DNA from: Takifugu bimaculatus
Taxonomy: Eukaryota; Chordata; Actinopteri; Tetraodontiformes; Tetraodontidae
DNA length: 64,000 nucleotides
Reading direction: 5' to 3'
Assembly (NCBI GenBank): GCA_004026145.2
Contig: CP034992.1
Coordinates: 7,470,135-7,534,134, forward strand
The notes below the pieces were generated by a model. That model worked only from the letters and a program-made list of their open reading frames with translations. It made no database searches and was not told the origin of the DNA. Shown piece by piece: positions 24,296 through 34,942 of the stretch (its first letter is position 1; every line of letters begins with the position of its first letter). Both the position numbers and the translations under genes were made by a program.

Positions 24296-27200
24296 ACGTT
24301 GGTGGAAACTGTGTGAATCATCAGTATGATTCATGATGCGCTGCAGTATCAACTGGGGCCATATGTCGCAGCTGGTTTGCGCTTAGAATAAAGTGTATAA
24401 ACCACTGAAAAAGTGATTCACTCTCTGATACTGGCTGTCAGACCACCACTGGTTGGAGTCTGACTGGTTTGATGTACTATATTTACACAATGGGACCAAT
24501 AGGAGTGCATATTTCATGCTTTAACATATGGCAGAAGTGAGCAGTATTTAAGCAGGGAGAGTTGACGTTCTGTATTATTGATTGGCCGATGTTAGTGAGC
24601 ACGAGTTGTTGAGTGCATGCTGCACATACAGTGTGAGGTCTCCATAATGTATAAATACAACGCACATGGTTGTGTGTGTGCATATAGATGAGTGATAGGG
24701 TTTCCTCCATAAGCCTGTCTGGGCCTTGCATTCCGACCGTCGGCTGAGTCTGATGTGCGCGCTCCGTTTCGGCTAATCTGGGAAGAATGTCGACTGCAGA
24801 CACACATGTGTTCCATTAAGTTCAGATCTGCGTAAATAATATAACACGCAACAGCTAAGATTACAGGTAACCGTACCCCCGCAGCTGTGCCTCCAGCTTC
24901 ATGGTGCACAGAGCCACGTGGATGTTGTACAGCTGATTTCTAGAAAAGCTGATGAATATTTATTAGATTGGAAAGGCAAGCGAGATAATGGATTTTATTT
25001 GTTTTCTCTTTTCTTGTCATTCATAAGGTATAAACATTAAGCAAGATGTCTGGTTAAAGTGGCTACAGCTCCATAAATATGTATCTGGAAGAGTTTCTTA
25101 TACTATATATATGCATAATAAATTAATAAATTAGAGCTGCTGTAGGAGCAGTAGAGTGCCGTACACTCTAATTGTGGCCTTTGGTAATTGCAGCACATCC
25201 ATTTAAAGCTCTTGTGCTGTCAACCAGCCTCTGACATAAACACATGACGCGGTCCCACGTTGTGCTTGGTTTGATCCGCGTATTTGCAACCACAGCCTAA
25301 CTTATATTTCTCCCTCCCCGCTCTTGACGGCTCGACATCCTTGTGGACGCCGCCATTGGCCTATTGTGTTGGCCGCCAGCTGCGCTCGCCTCGCACCGGT
25401 TGGCTCCGCCCAGCCAGGTGCCGGGATAGCGTTTGCTCTTCTGCGCCCCCGGGGAAGTCCCTTTTGTCCTCAAACAAGGACCGGTACAAAGTTCAGAGGA
25501 TGCTCGTCTCTTCCGGGTGGGGCACAGCATCTTCCTGTAGCTGCAGAAACTGTGAGAAGGAGGGAAACAATCTTTTTTTTATGTATTATCAATGTTTTCA
25601 AGCCATTTGTGTCACTTACTATGATCAATATTTACACTTTTGACTTGACAAAGCACTTTATGGCTAAGCTGTAACTACGGAAAAGCATTTTTATCTTATA
25701 ATGGGAAACTCTTGAACACATAGTCCAGAACAGAGTACACTAAGAACCCACTTTTATTCAGATTCTGTGGTTTTTGTGGCTAAACAAGCAATGTCTGTTT
25801 GACCTGGCTGTAAAACATTGTGGCTTTGATGTTTGAGAACCATTAAATGAAAAATTGTTTCAATCATGCTTTGAAGGGCCGACTTTGCATTGCTACCATA
25901 AATCAAGTACAGTCTCGCTCTCTTTCCACATCTGAGGATTTATATTTATTACATATGTTACTATTCTTTACTTTTTTCAGAGAGCAGGACACACTCTCCT
26001 TTTAGTGTGTAGGTGTGCAGAAACGGGGGGAAAAAAGGAAATGATGGAAGTTATTGTGGTGCCGAGCAGAGATGGTATCCGGTTAGCTCCGGAGAACCCG
26101 GGGTCAACTAAAAAGGTGAGGAGGTGAGAGCGTCAACGAGAGTGGAGAAGAAAAGAAACGTGTTAAAGCGCGAATTGCACTGTGCACTTGCAAAGTGTTG
26201 CGAGCGCACGGAGAAATGTGAGGAGTTTGGCTGTTGCTCTTCTGGGTGCCAACACTCCTAATGAGTCTGTCAGGGCCAGTTAGAGCAGCCGGGGCTGCCC
26301 GCATCCCCGCCAGGCCGCAGACAGCTGTTATTAGGCCCGTAATGGCATGCCACAGGGCCAGATTAGCCTGGCACAGTGGTGAAATATCAAACATTCACTT
26401 ACTGCATCGGCGAAAGCAGCGGTTCTGCCGCGCCTTCGGAGCGTGCTTAACAAGCCACAGCAGGAAAGCACAGCAGCAACGGCAAAAGGAAATGCCTGAT
26501 TAAACCATGTGCAAAACACAAAGAGTGTAATAGGCATAAAAGTCAAGCTATGAGCTATCTATCAGGTGGCGTTGTCTTAAATAACCTTCACATAAACAAT
26601 ATCGACAAGATGGCCACTGCTATTGTCTCATCTGTTTTCACCGTTCAGAGCAAACAAAGGAAATCACAACCTGACACCGAAAATCCCCTTTTACCCTCAC
26701 ACATGGGGGGGGGGGGTGGTCCTGGACTCTATAGTGTTAAATAAACCTGGTCCGCGCCACATGTAGCCTTGCATGGCATGCTGCCGAGAGCAGGTTTGGA
26801 CCTAATGCTCTACTACAGGCCCGTCGCTGCCTGTGACGCTCTTGTGAGCAGCACTGCCGGGTCTCACTACGAGGCCGTCACTAACGGCAACCTGCAACCA
26901 CATGTTTACTGTCCGTTTCACTGAGGCAACTGCGCAGAAGTAAAAAAAAATCTCCTTTCAATTGTGGTTCTTTCAGAGATGTTGAGCAGCCGATATCTGA
27001 AGATATCTTCCAAATGTGCGCCTGTATGGCATACGGGATTTTTTGTTTTTTTAAGTACAAGGAAAATAATGTGACATTTTACCTAGTTTTAAAAGCAACA
27101 TGTGTTCCATACGCTTTAGCAGGCGGTTGCTAAAATGCTAAATCCTGAGACTCGGTGATGAAACAGTTATGGCATTAATTAAGACTCCCCAGTACAGAGT

Positions 27201-27775
27201 CATTCTGAGCATTTACATGCACACACACATGTACACACATGCAGTTTTTATGAGGCAACTGTTGGAGGTTTGAGCGTTTCAGTGCAGAGGTGCAGAGAGG
27301 GATTAGGTTTGGAGTGGATCCTGGCAGCTCCTGCTACGGATGCAGCCGCGGCCTGCAGTGCCGGGCCCTCTCCCTGATGGCGACCACTTGTTGCAGGCGA
27401 TTAGCTTCTCTCTCAGCACTCCTCCAGTCTTTGCACCTGAAACCTTCACAACGACGCCTGACGGCACTGGGAGAGGCGGCGGAAGGCGGCGGTGCCAGAG
27501 CGCAGGAAGCCCGGCCGCTAAACACAACAGCTTAGCTCCATTAGTGCCGCCGCTGAACCCACCTGATCCCGTCATTATGTTCAGCAGATCACCGTGAGGT
27601 GATGCGATTTAACGTGGCGGGGCCCGCTCACCGATGGCGCGAGTTTAGGAACCCGTCAGTGGAGGACTCCACCGGGACTCTGGAGCCAGACTCAGTGAAT
27701 GTCTGCGGATTGTGATTCTCACCCTCCTGTTTTAGAGGAAAAAATACTAAAACTCTCCCTCTTCTTCCCCTCCAG

Positions 27776-27868
27776 AGCAGATACGGTGCCGCGGATCGAG
27801 GTGTGAGGCTCTACAGTTCACTGCCCATGCGCCCCAACCCTGATGGCAAGAGACTGCCCTCTACTGGG
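27776..27868 (+). CDS. Candidate in-frame cassette exon of tox2 (31 codons)
   Basis: A TACTAAA-type branch site (27745-27751) lies about 25 bp before an AG (27774-27775) and is followed by the pyrimidine tract CTCTCCCTCTTCTTCCCCTCC. The next 93 bp are open in one frame only, beginning SRYGAADRGVRLYSS and ending PDGKRLPSTG, and end at GGG|GTAAGA. Both borders are phase 0, so it could be inserted between exon 1 (ending PNK) and the FDGD exon without a frameshift. The other two frames contain stops. The peptide is basic and resembles no domain I know, and I do not recall it in mammalian TOX2. It could be a fish-specific or overlooked alternative exon, or a chance cryptic exon. Sequence just upstream (27290-27660) is also unusually GC-rich. 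Confidence 0.55.
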
Positions 27869-28413
27869 GTAAGATTTAGACCCCCCCCCCCCATCCAACT
27901 CTTTCATCTCAACCCTTTGATACCTTTAAACAGGGTAGACACAAAAAGATATTCGGATTGTTTTTCCCTGATTTTTCACCTTCCCAACCAAGTAAATGGC
28001 AAATGGCCCATTAGCCTGTGGGAACGGCCGGGCCCGAATATCACAAATATTAAATTCGTTCAATTTTTCCGACCAAAGATTTTTGTGTGTCTGTGTGAGG
28101 AAAACGGACGACTCCCGAGTCGCGGCGCTGTCAATTGTGACGTGGTACAGGAGCGTAGCCAATCATGAACAAGGAAGTAAATAAAAACAAGCGTGGCTAG
28201 CCTGCTGAAGCACCAGGTTCTTATTCGTTTTTGCTGGATCACGTGTGATCAAGTGAGATTTCTGGTTTGGGGGACAAGATTTTGTGTGGTGCACTACCTT
28301 ATGATTATGGACGTTCACCGCGAAGAGTCCCAGTTAAGCACCTACTGGCCTTGGTGGCTTTCATGCTGCGTTCAACTGCAGCTGCAAAACCGCCATCTTC
28401 TGCTGGTGTTCAT

Positions 28414-28457
28414 GAAAGAAAGAAAGAACGAAAGAACGAAAGAACGAAAGAAAGAAC
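28414..28457. repeat. (GAAA/GAAC)n microsatellite
   Basis: Mixed GAAA and GAAC tetranucleotide units, about 44 bp. Confidence 0.9.
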
Positions 28458-28957
28458 ATGCGTTGTAATACCGGATGCTTCTGGTTCTGACCTCATTTAG
28501 TTTAGCAAAAGCAAAAAAAAGGTCAATTTTGATGGAGTGGAAGAGTATAAATGTGTTTTTTTTGTTTATTTCTACATCTTTTGTTTCAAAGTGGCAACAT
28601 TTAAGGTCCCCACTTTTCTGCTGCACTTTTCTTCCCTACAGACGATAGAAGATTGAATTCATGGAGGTGTATTAATGCAGCGTTAGGTGTAATTTGACTG
28701 CAAGAGCAAGCGTACTTTGTTTGTGACTTTTTTCCTAAATAGTGAAGGAGAAAAAAAAAAAAACCTCTTTGTGTTTCTGAAATCGTAATTGGAATCTAGC
28801 TTGCCTCTGCTTTTATGCATTTATGTAACAAAGGAGAGAAAATGAAAGAACAATAGAGCAAAAAACAGAATTTAATTTCATGTGTCTGTCTTTTTTCATG
28901 TTTCACTCAATGCAAGTGCTTTTTGAATTATCTCTTCTCCGCTCCAGGGCTCAGTGA

Positions 28958-29043
28958 GAGGAGGAGGGGTGAGGGAGGGAGGGAGGAGGGAGGAGGGAGG
29001 AGGTGGAAGGGAGGAGGGAGGAGGGAGGGAGGGAGGGAGGGAG
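28958..29043. repeat. (GGGA/GGA)n purine minisatellite
   Basis: About 85 bp of G-rich GGA and GGGA units with G-runs on the + strand, potentially able to form a G-quadruplex or triplex. Confidence 0.9.
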
Positions 29044-29218
29044 TAGGCAAGAGAAAGAGGCAGACAAAGAGAAAGCTAGGTATTATTGTTGGTGTGCACC
29101 TTTTTCTTTTCTTTTTTTTTTTAAATTTTAATTACAACAGAGGTTGTATTGATGTGTCCAACCACGTCTCCTCAATCATTTATCAAGGGGAGAGAGACAC
29201 AGAAAATTTGTGTGTTTG

Positions 29219-29244
29219 AGAGAGAGAGAGAGAGAGAGAGAGAG
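29219..29244. repeat. (GA)n microsatellite
   Basis: A 26-bp GA run, 70 bp upstream of the CpG-rich stretch at 29.3-29.7 kb. Confidence 0.9.
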
Positions 29245-29313
29245 TGCTAACAAAGCAGTTCTGAGAAAGTCATCCTCTCCGGACTCATACGTTATCTGAA
29301 GTGAACGCCGTTA

Positions 29314-29673
29314 ATGCTGTTCTGTGGAGGGACCCACTTACAAATCACGGGAATGAGTTCCCTGTCGGCGCGAGCACGTGCGCCGGCGAAGTTGTGCATC
29401 TGCATAAGATTCTGCCTCCAAATCCTGACGCCGGAGATGCTTGCGAACAAAACGGCAGTCTCTCCGCGGGAGCCAGTTGTTTTGCACGCTCCCCGATGCA
29501 GATTAGGCTGGCGAGACCTGTCCACCCGCCCGTGCGTCCGTCCGTCTGTCTGTTGCTACCTGTGTGGCGTCGGTGCAGTTGCAGATAAAGCGCTTATCAC
29601 AGTGGAGGAAGCCGGCAGTTTGCTTTCTTTTTCCATCGCACGCATCAGGTGCTCGGTTAGGACGACTGTCAAG
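29314..29673 (+). other. CpG-rich open stretch, possible alternative first exon
   Basis: An open frame from ATG 29314 (second in-frame ATG at 29353) runs 120 codons, without low-complexity repeats, to AAG|GTGGGG, a phase-0 potential donor of moderate quality. The region is rich in CpG, unlike most of the intron, and a GA tract precedes it, as at the recognised exon 1. Mammalian TOX2 has an isoform that starts from an alternative first exon joined to the FDGD exon, so a promoter in this intron is plausible. The encoded residues (many Cys and Arg) match nothing I know, and the donor is not strong. Treat it as speculative. Confidence 0.25.
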
Positions 29674-30303
29674 GTGGGGTCGGCTCATGCCCCAGCCCCC
29701 CCCTCCCCCCATCACCCTCTTGCCCTCTTCCTTCCCTCGCACACCCCCTTCTCATTTGCCCCTGATCTCTATCTGCCTCACTTCACCACTCACCGACCAC
29801 AGTTCAGTTAAAAGTGAGTGGGCCCGGCACTTCCGCCACTCCTTTTCTCTCTGTCAAGCTAACCTCCAACTCCTGCGCTTCACCTCGACGTTTCCTGTCA
29901 AGGTGCTTAGCCCACATCCACCCCAACACCCCCCCCCACCCCCCAACAGCCTCTGCACCCACAACCTTTTCCTCTCTTTCTCTTACTAATTATGTCGGGG
30001 AATGGCTGCAGTTTGTGCTAAAACCTCTGTGTTTTGATCTGAGGGGAGACCCGGCTCACTGCTGTCGCTACAGTAACGGAAGATTTATGCAAAAATAAAA
30101 GTGCTCTTTGTATTTAGTCACAGTAAAATCAGGAGATTTGACTTTTCATCAACTCAATCGGCTCATGTCACTTTTCCCACGGCCTCGTAGCTTAATGTAG
30201 CTGTTGACGCTATTTTTGGTTTATCCCATTTTTTCCCCCTAAAATACAGCCAGGCTTTTTGAACGCAATGGACGTGTTGGTCCGTGCAGGTCAGCACCCA
30301 CTA

Positions 30304-30343
30304 GAACCGGGTTGTCAGGGGCTGAACCCGGTTGTCAGGGGCT
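30304..30343. repeat. 20-bp tandem duplication, two near-identical copies
   Basis: GAACCGGGTTGTCAGGGGCT is followed at once by a second copy differing at one base. G-rich sequence continues for about 20 bp after it. Confidence 0.85.
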
Positions 30344-30840
30344 GGGGTTGGGTGTTGGGTCTGTGGCTGACCCTGCGACAGCGTCACTGGGAAATCCGAT
30401 TTGCCACCTAAATATAAGAACGGGTTTATGTTGAGGCTCCGACGTGCAGTACATTGTTTTAGCTCCAGCTTCTGCCTGTGTGTGAAGTCAAACAGCCGCA
30501 GCTGCTGTTGTAGTTGTTGTTATTGTTGTTTTAGCGCCGGGTGAGGGTTCAGCGTCTGCCGCGGCGCCGAGATGACAGCCTCCCCTCAGAAATCTCGCCT
30601 CGTTCCACGTCCTCAGCTCCTTTTGGCTCCTCTCTCCCTCTCTTTCTCTCTCCCTTTGTCTCCGCGTCTTTGGCTCTTTTTCCGAGCTGATTTGGAGCCT
30701 TGCATAGTCAATTATGGAGGGAGTGAGTGATGGAGTGGGGGCTCCGGCTTCCATATTTTGTGATATTAATATTGCATGAGTGCAATTCTGTAGCGAATAT
30801 CTAAGAGACTGCCTATTAAGGCAGCAGAGAGAAAAGAATA

Positions 30841-30841
<1 letters not shown>

Positions 30842-30891
<50 letters not shown>
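30842..30891. repeat. (CA)n microsatellite
   Basis: Perfect 50-bp CA run in intron 1. Confidence 0.95.
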
Positions 30892-30893
<2 letters not shown>

Positions 30894-31816
30894 GTACATA
30901 CATGCATTCACACACTTTCCCGACAGCTGAAGGGGTGAATCAGTGAGGATCAGGCGCAGGTTGTTATAATTAGTGTTTTCCACATTTATTTTTGGGGGGA
31001 TAATAAGAGCGTCTCATTTTCGTGTTTAATATGTCATGTTTGTTTATCTTGACACGGCTCACATCACGCCGCACGGCGCGCGCGTTTGATGTTGCCGAGA
31101 ACGCGGCGACGCTCTGCTGTAATTGCGCAAAAGAATGGAATATTTTAACCGACCGAGGGAATAAACAAACAAAAGAGTGACACCAGGCAAATTCCTTTGA
31201 AAATAATAAAGATCGGGTTTTAAACAAATGCGCTCAGATTCCAGGAAGAATACCAGTCAGGAGCCATCAGGATAAAAAAGGGTATCGGCGGCGACACCTT
31301 CAGTACCGACGGTTCCCCCGGCGACGGCTGCGAGGCCCAGCCGGGACGCTGGGTGCTTTTTGGTTCCTGAACTGTTTGGACTCTTGTTGATGTGTGATAA
31401 ACATCCCATTTGAGGAGGCAGAGGCAGCGATGATTGGACAGAAGTTACAGCACAGGTCATGTGATACCCAGTCGAGAGCCCCCCCCTCAGAAAACCCTGC
31501 TAGATCACCATCCCCATGGGACCGGGCTCCCCAGCCCTGCCCCATGGACCTTCCTCAGTGATGCCCACCCTAGGAGCCCTAAACGCTCCCAGTCCAGACC
31601 CACTCGGCCAACGACTGACAAACCTGGAGAGAAACGGGGGAGGGGGGGCAGAGGTGTGAGTGGAAGACGGGATGGGGAGGGAGGAAAGAAGGAAGGCGCC
31701 CCCCCACTCCCCAGCCCCCGGCAGATATTTCAATGTCTTTGGCTTTCTCTGAAATTCAAATGGCAAAGCCAAAAAAAAAGAACATTAAAAAAAAGAGAAA
31801 GAAACCTCTGACGTAG

Positions 31817-31843
31817 GGGGGGCGGGAGAGGGGGGGGGGGGGG
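31817..31843. repeat. G-rich tract with a 13-G homopolymer
   Basis: Several G-runs ending in about 13 consecutive G (31831-31843). It is a potential quadruplex-forming tract and also a likely sequencing-error site. Confidence 0.8.
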
Positions 31844-32749
31844 CGCTCTGAGAAAAAGACCTGCCATCTATGTATTAGTGCTCTGTAAATATTACATGAG
31901 CTCCACATTCGCTCAGTTGTTTGCCATTACTTCCACTGGATGGGTATATTATTTTAGAAACCATGCCTTGTTTATGGAGCAGCCTGACCTACTTCCAGAT
32001 CCTCCTTCTCTCTTTCTCTCTGCAGGAAAAAAAGGGAACAAAAAAATCTCGACTGGTTGTCCCTGCTGAACAATTACAAGGCAGAGAAACCCAAATGGAG
32101 ATGTTTGTAGAAAACAACATGTGTATAATTAAGGTTTAATGAGCTCTTGTCAGGGTGGAATGTGCAATTAGATCGGTAATAAAAAAAAAAGGAAAGAAAA
32201 ATGCCGGCGTGCTCGTGGCGTGGCACTGAATGAAAGAACGGCGAATTATTTTAAGCGCTGGATGCTGCTTATAGATTTAAATACATGGTGAGGTTCGAAT
32301 CTAGAGAGCACCCCCCCCCCGCGCTTGCTTGCGGTGCTGTTCTGTTATTACTGTACTGGTGAATTTCACTTTTCTTGGAGGAAAACAGTCTTTAAGTTAT
32401 GCTTTTAGTGCTGCAGGAGAGGGGAATTGTGATTTGAACAGAAAAGGTCATATGCATGGGGGGAAAAGAAAAGTTGAGACCCCCCCCCCCGACTCCTGCC
32501 GAAAAAACAGAAAAACAGAAAACGTCGTGTCTGACTAGAAAGCTGTTGGGGAGTGCGTACTTCTGTCAAAGCAGCTATTTTGCCAGGAAATGATGAGAAT
32601 TTCTTTTTTTCCCAGTTCTCTCTGATTGTGCATGAAACAGCAGAGCACAGACGCGCTAATTAAGGAACAGCGGGCCGGGAGTTTTAGACAGTAACCAATT
32701 TAAGTCGTGGAAGAAGCTTATCGTCGTTTTTGAAGTGCCGAGAATGCAA

Positions 32750-32930
32750 AAAATGCCAGCACTTCCCCAGTCCTCAGTAGAGTGCACACCTGTCCTGGAA
32801 CGGTGACCTGGCGTGCACGGGGACTGGGAGGAAATGGGTACAAGGTGGAAATTGCACAAAGAAATGCCCGAATGGGTCTCGAACCCAGAACCTCCCTGCT
32901 GTTCTAACGACCACGCCGCCTAAATCTGTC
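32750..32930 (-). mobile_element. Decayed tRNA-headed interspersed repeat (SINE-like)
   Basis: Read on the minus strand, the element starts GGCGGCGTGGTCGTTAG and reaches GGTTCTGGGTTCGAGACC, which closely matches a Pol III B box (GGTTCGANTCC), followed by CATTCGGGC and a TTTCT-TGTG segment. This order is that of a very common teleost interspersed repeat (GTGGTTAGCAC, then GGTTCTGGGTTCGA, then TTCGGGCCTTTCTGTGTG). It has no intact tRNA cloverleaf, so it is a repeat relic and not a tRNA gene. The 3' limit is uncertain. Confidence 0.6.
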
Positions 32931-33936
32931 GACGACACACAAGTCTGAACACAAAACAACATCCAGAGGAATTTTGCTGACATTACATCATTTCAGCCTT
33001 GCGGTTTTTGCGGAATTGTGAGTTTTTTCTTGGAATATCGTAAATATTACGACCTGTACCGTTTTGTCCGTGATTACATTTGTTTGTTTGTTTGCTTAAT
33101 CCAAACCAGGCTGGGATATTTTCTCCAAGCACACATCCAGATTTTAACACAACTTTGGCACCGGCCGCTAAACATGATTAAAAATGCTGAATCTGGTCGT
33201 ATACGGAGGGTGAGCGATGTTGTTGTAGGACGTCTCGCGTTTCGAACACAAACCAAATCTTTTTATTCTTTCCCAACTTGTGTTTATAGAAAAAGGACCC
33301 TTCTCCAACAGTCTTTTCAAATTATAACACTTGTGAGGACAGAAAACAGGTATCTCACTGCTCTTTTCTTTTAAAGCTCCCTGGAAACGGCCGCCGGTAG
33401 CCGCGGTGGATCCACGCTCGTAAAAATGGTTCTTTCTGAATTACATGACTAGTCTCTGAGAGAGAGGGCCCTTTGTTGGCTTCCTCTGGGACTGCCTTTT
33501 CAAAGGCGCCCATTGTGTGGCCACCACTATGATATAATGCAAGTGCATTTCAGAGATTTAATGGAACATGCAGACGCGGTTCTCAAGGCCTCCTGATATG
33601 AGACAGAAGCTGGTTTTTAGGAGATTCGAACTGCATCTTAAAGAAATGACCTCATAGGCCTTTGTTGAAGCCTAGCGAGCAAGAATACATGAAATGGTTG
33701 CATTACGGAGCAAACGTGGGTTTTTTTTTCCAAGCGCTCATGTGTGCTTTTTCTTCATATTTCATGCAGTCTTCCGTGTTCCACTGCAGAAAGTCAAAGA
33801 TAGCATCAAGGGGGGGTGAATGTCAGCGATGTGTTAGCTTTGTTTTCATTGTGTTAACAGGAGCACAATGGTATGATTGTGCGGCCAGCTGAAACTCTAC
33901 ACCTACCCATGGCATTCAGGGGTCAGAGGTGGGAGA

Positions 33937-33996
33937 TGTGTGTGAGGGTGTGTATCTGTGTGCCTGTGTCTGTGTATATGTGTGTGTGTGTGTGTG
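33937..33996. repeat. Imperfect (GT)n microsatellite
   Basis: GT-rich stretch with CTGT and ATCT interruptions, ending in a purer GT run (33977-33996). Confidence 0.8.
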
Positions 33997-34556
33997 TTGC
34001 GCTTTCAGCCGGATGAGCGATGCATTTTTGAAAGAGCCTGATACCGACAAATAATCCAGTGCGCTAGCACGACCATTCTGATCCGCCCGCCTCCTCGTGC
34101 GCCAAATCAGTTTGTAAACACGACTTCTCTAAACATAAATGACTGTCCCCCCCCACCCCCACCCCCCCACCTTGCCTTTGTTTCTTTGCAATCTGCCTCC
34201 TTTTTCTAAGGTGCCATTTGAGGAGTGGCCTGCCTCTCGAAAAACCCCTCGTGTGACGGACACGACCATAAAGCCGGGCAATAAACCCGAGATGAATGTT
34301 GTATCTTAACGCTGATAGAGGCAATTAGGTCCATCATAGGCGAGAGAGGCGGGCCTCTCCTCTGGGGACTCGTTCACTTGCATGGTTTAACAGGAGCCCC
34401 GACTAAATGCCTTATTTTATGTCTCCTCTCAGCTCACAGCTTACAGTCAGGCACAAACTCAGAAGAGTTTTTTTCTCTTTGTCAGTCTCTCTGATCTGCC
34501 CTTTTGCTGCCTGTTGTCATACTGTACCCCCCCCCCCTCCCCCCGGTTGTGTGTGC

Positions 34557-34559
<3 letters not shown>

Positions 34560-34587
<28 letters not shown>
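34560..34587. repeat. (GT)n microsatellite
   Basis: Perfect 28-bp GT run, preceded by a C-rich tract at 34527-34545. Confidence 0.9.
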
Positions 34588-34595
<8 letters not shown>

Positions 34596-34901
34596 CATTT
34601 GCTCACCCACCTCCCCCGTTTTTGCCATTTTCGTCAAGGTAATGTGGAAAAAAAGAAAACCCTCAGCTGCTCCATTTCATTTTGTGCTCTTTCAATCAAG
34701 AAGGGCAATTCTGTTCTCTCCCGCCGCCGCCGTTCCGCGTGCTGTTGTTTAAAGTTAATGAAGACCATATTTCATCTGCATGGAGTTATAGTGCTGGGCG
34801 TGGCAGCGCAGGTCTGCTATGGGAAAATAAATATTATGGAAGGTCTAACTTTGTTATCTCGATCTGGCCGGGATCAATGTGTGTGTTATTGGACAGGATA
34901 C

Positions 34902-34904
<3 letters not shown>

Positions 34905-34941
<37 letters not shown>
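34905..34941. repeat. (CA)n microsatellite
   Basis: Perfect CA run of about 37 bp. Confidence 0.9.

Positions 34942-34942
<1 letters not shown>

Noticed and set aside
31983..32139. Possible exon after a strong pyrimidine tract and TGCAG
   Set aside because: The open frame that follows is AAA-rich, has no homology and lacks a good donor (AAG|GTTTAA).
32285..32310. tRNA T-arm-like GGTTCGAATCT
   Set aside because: Isolated motif with no A box or acceptor stem pairing nearby.
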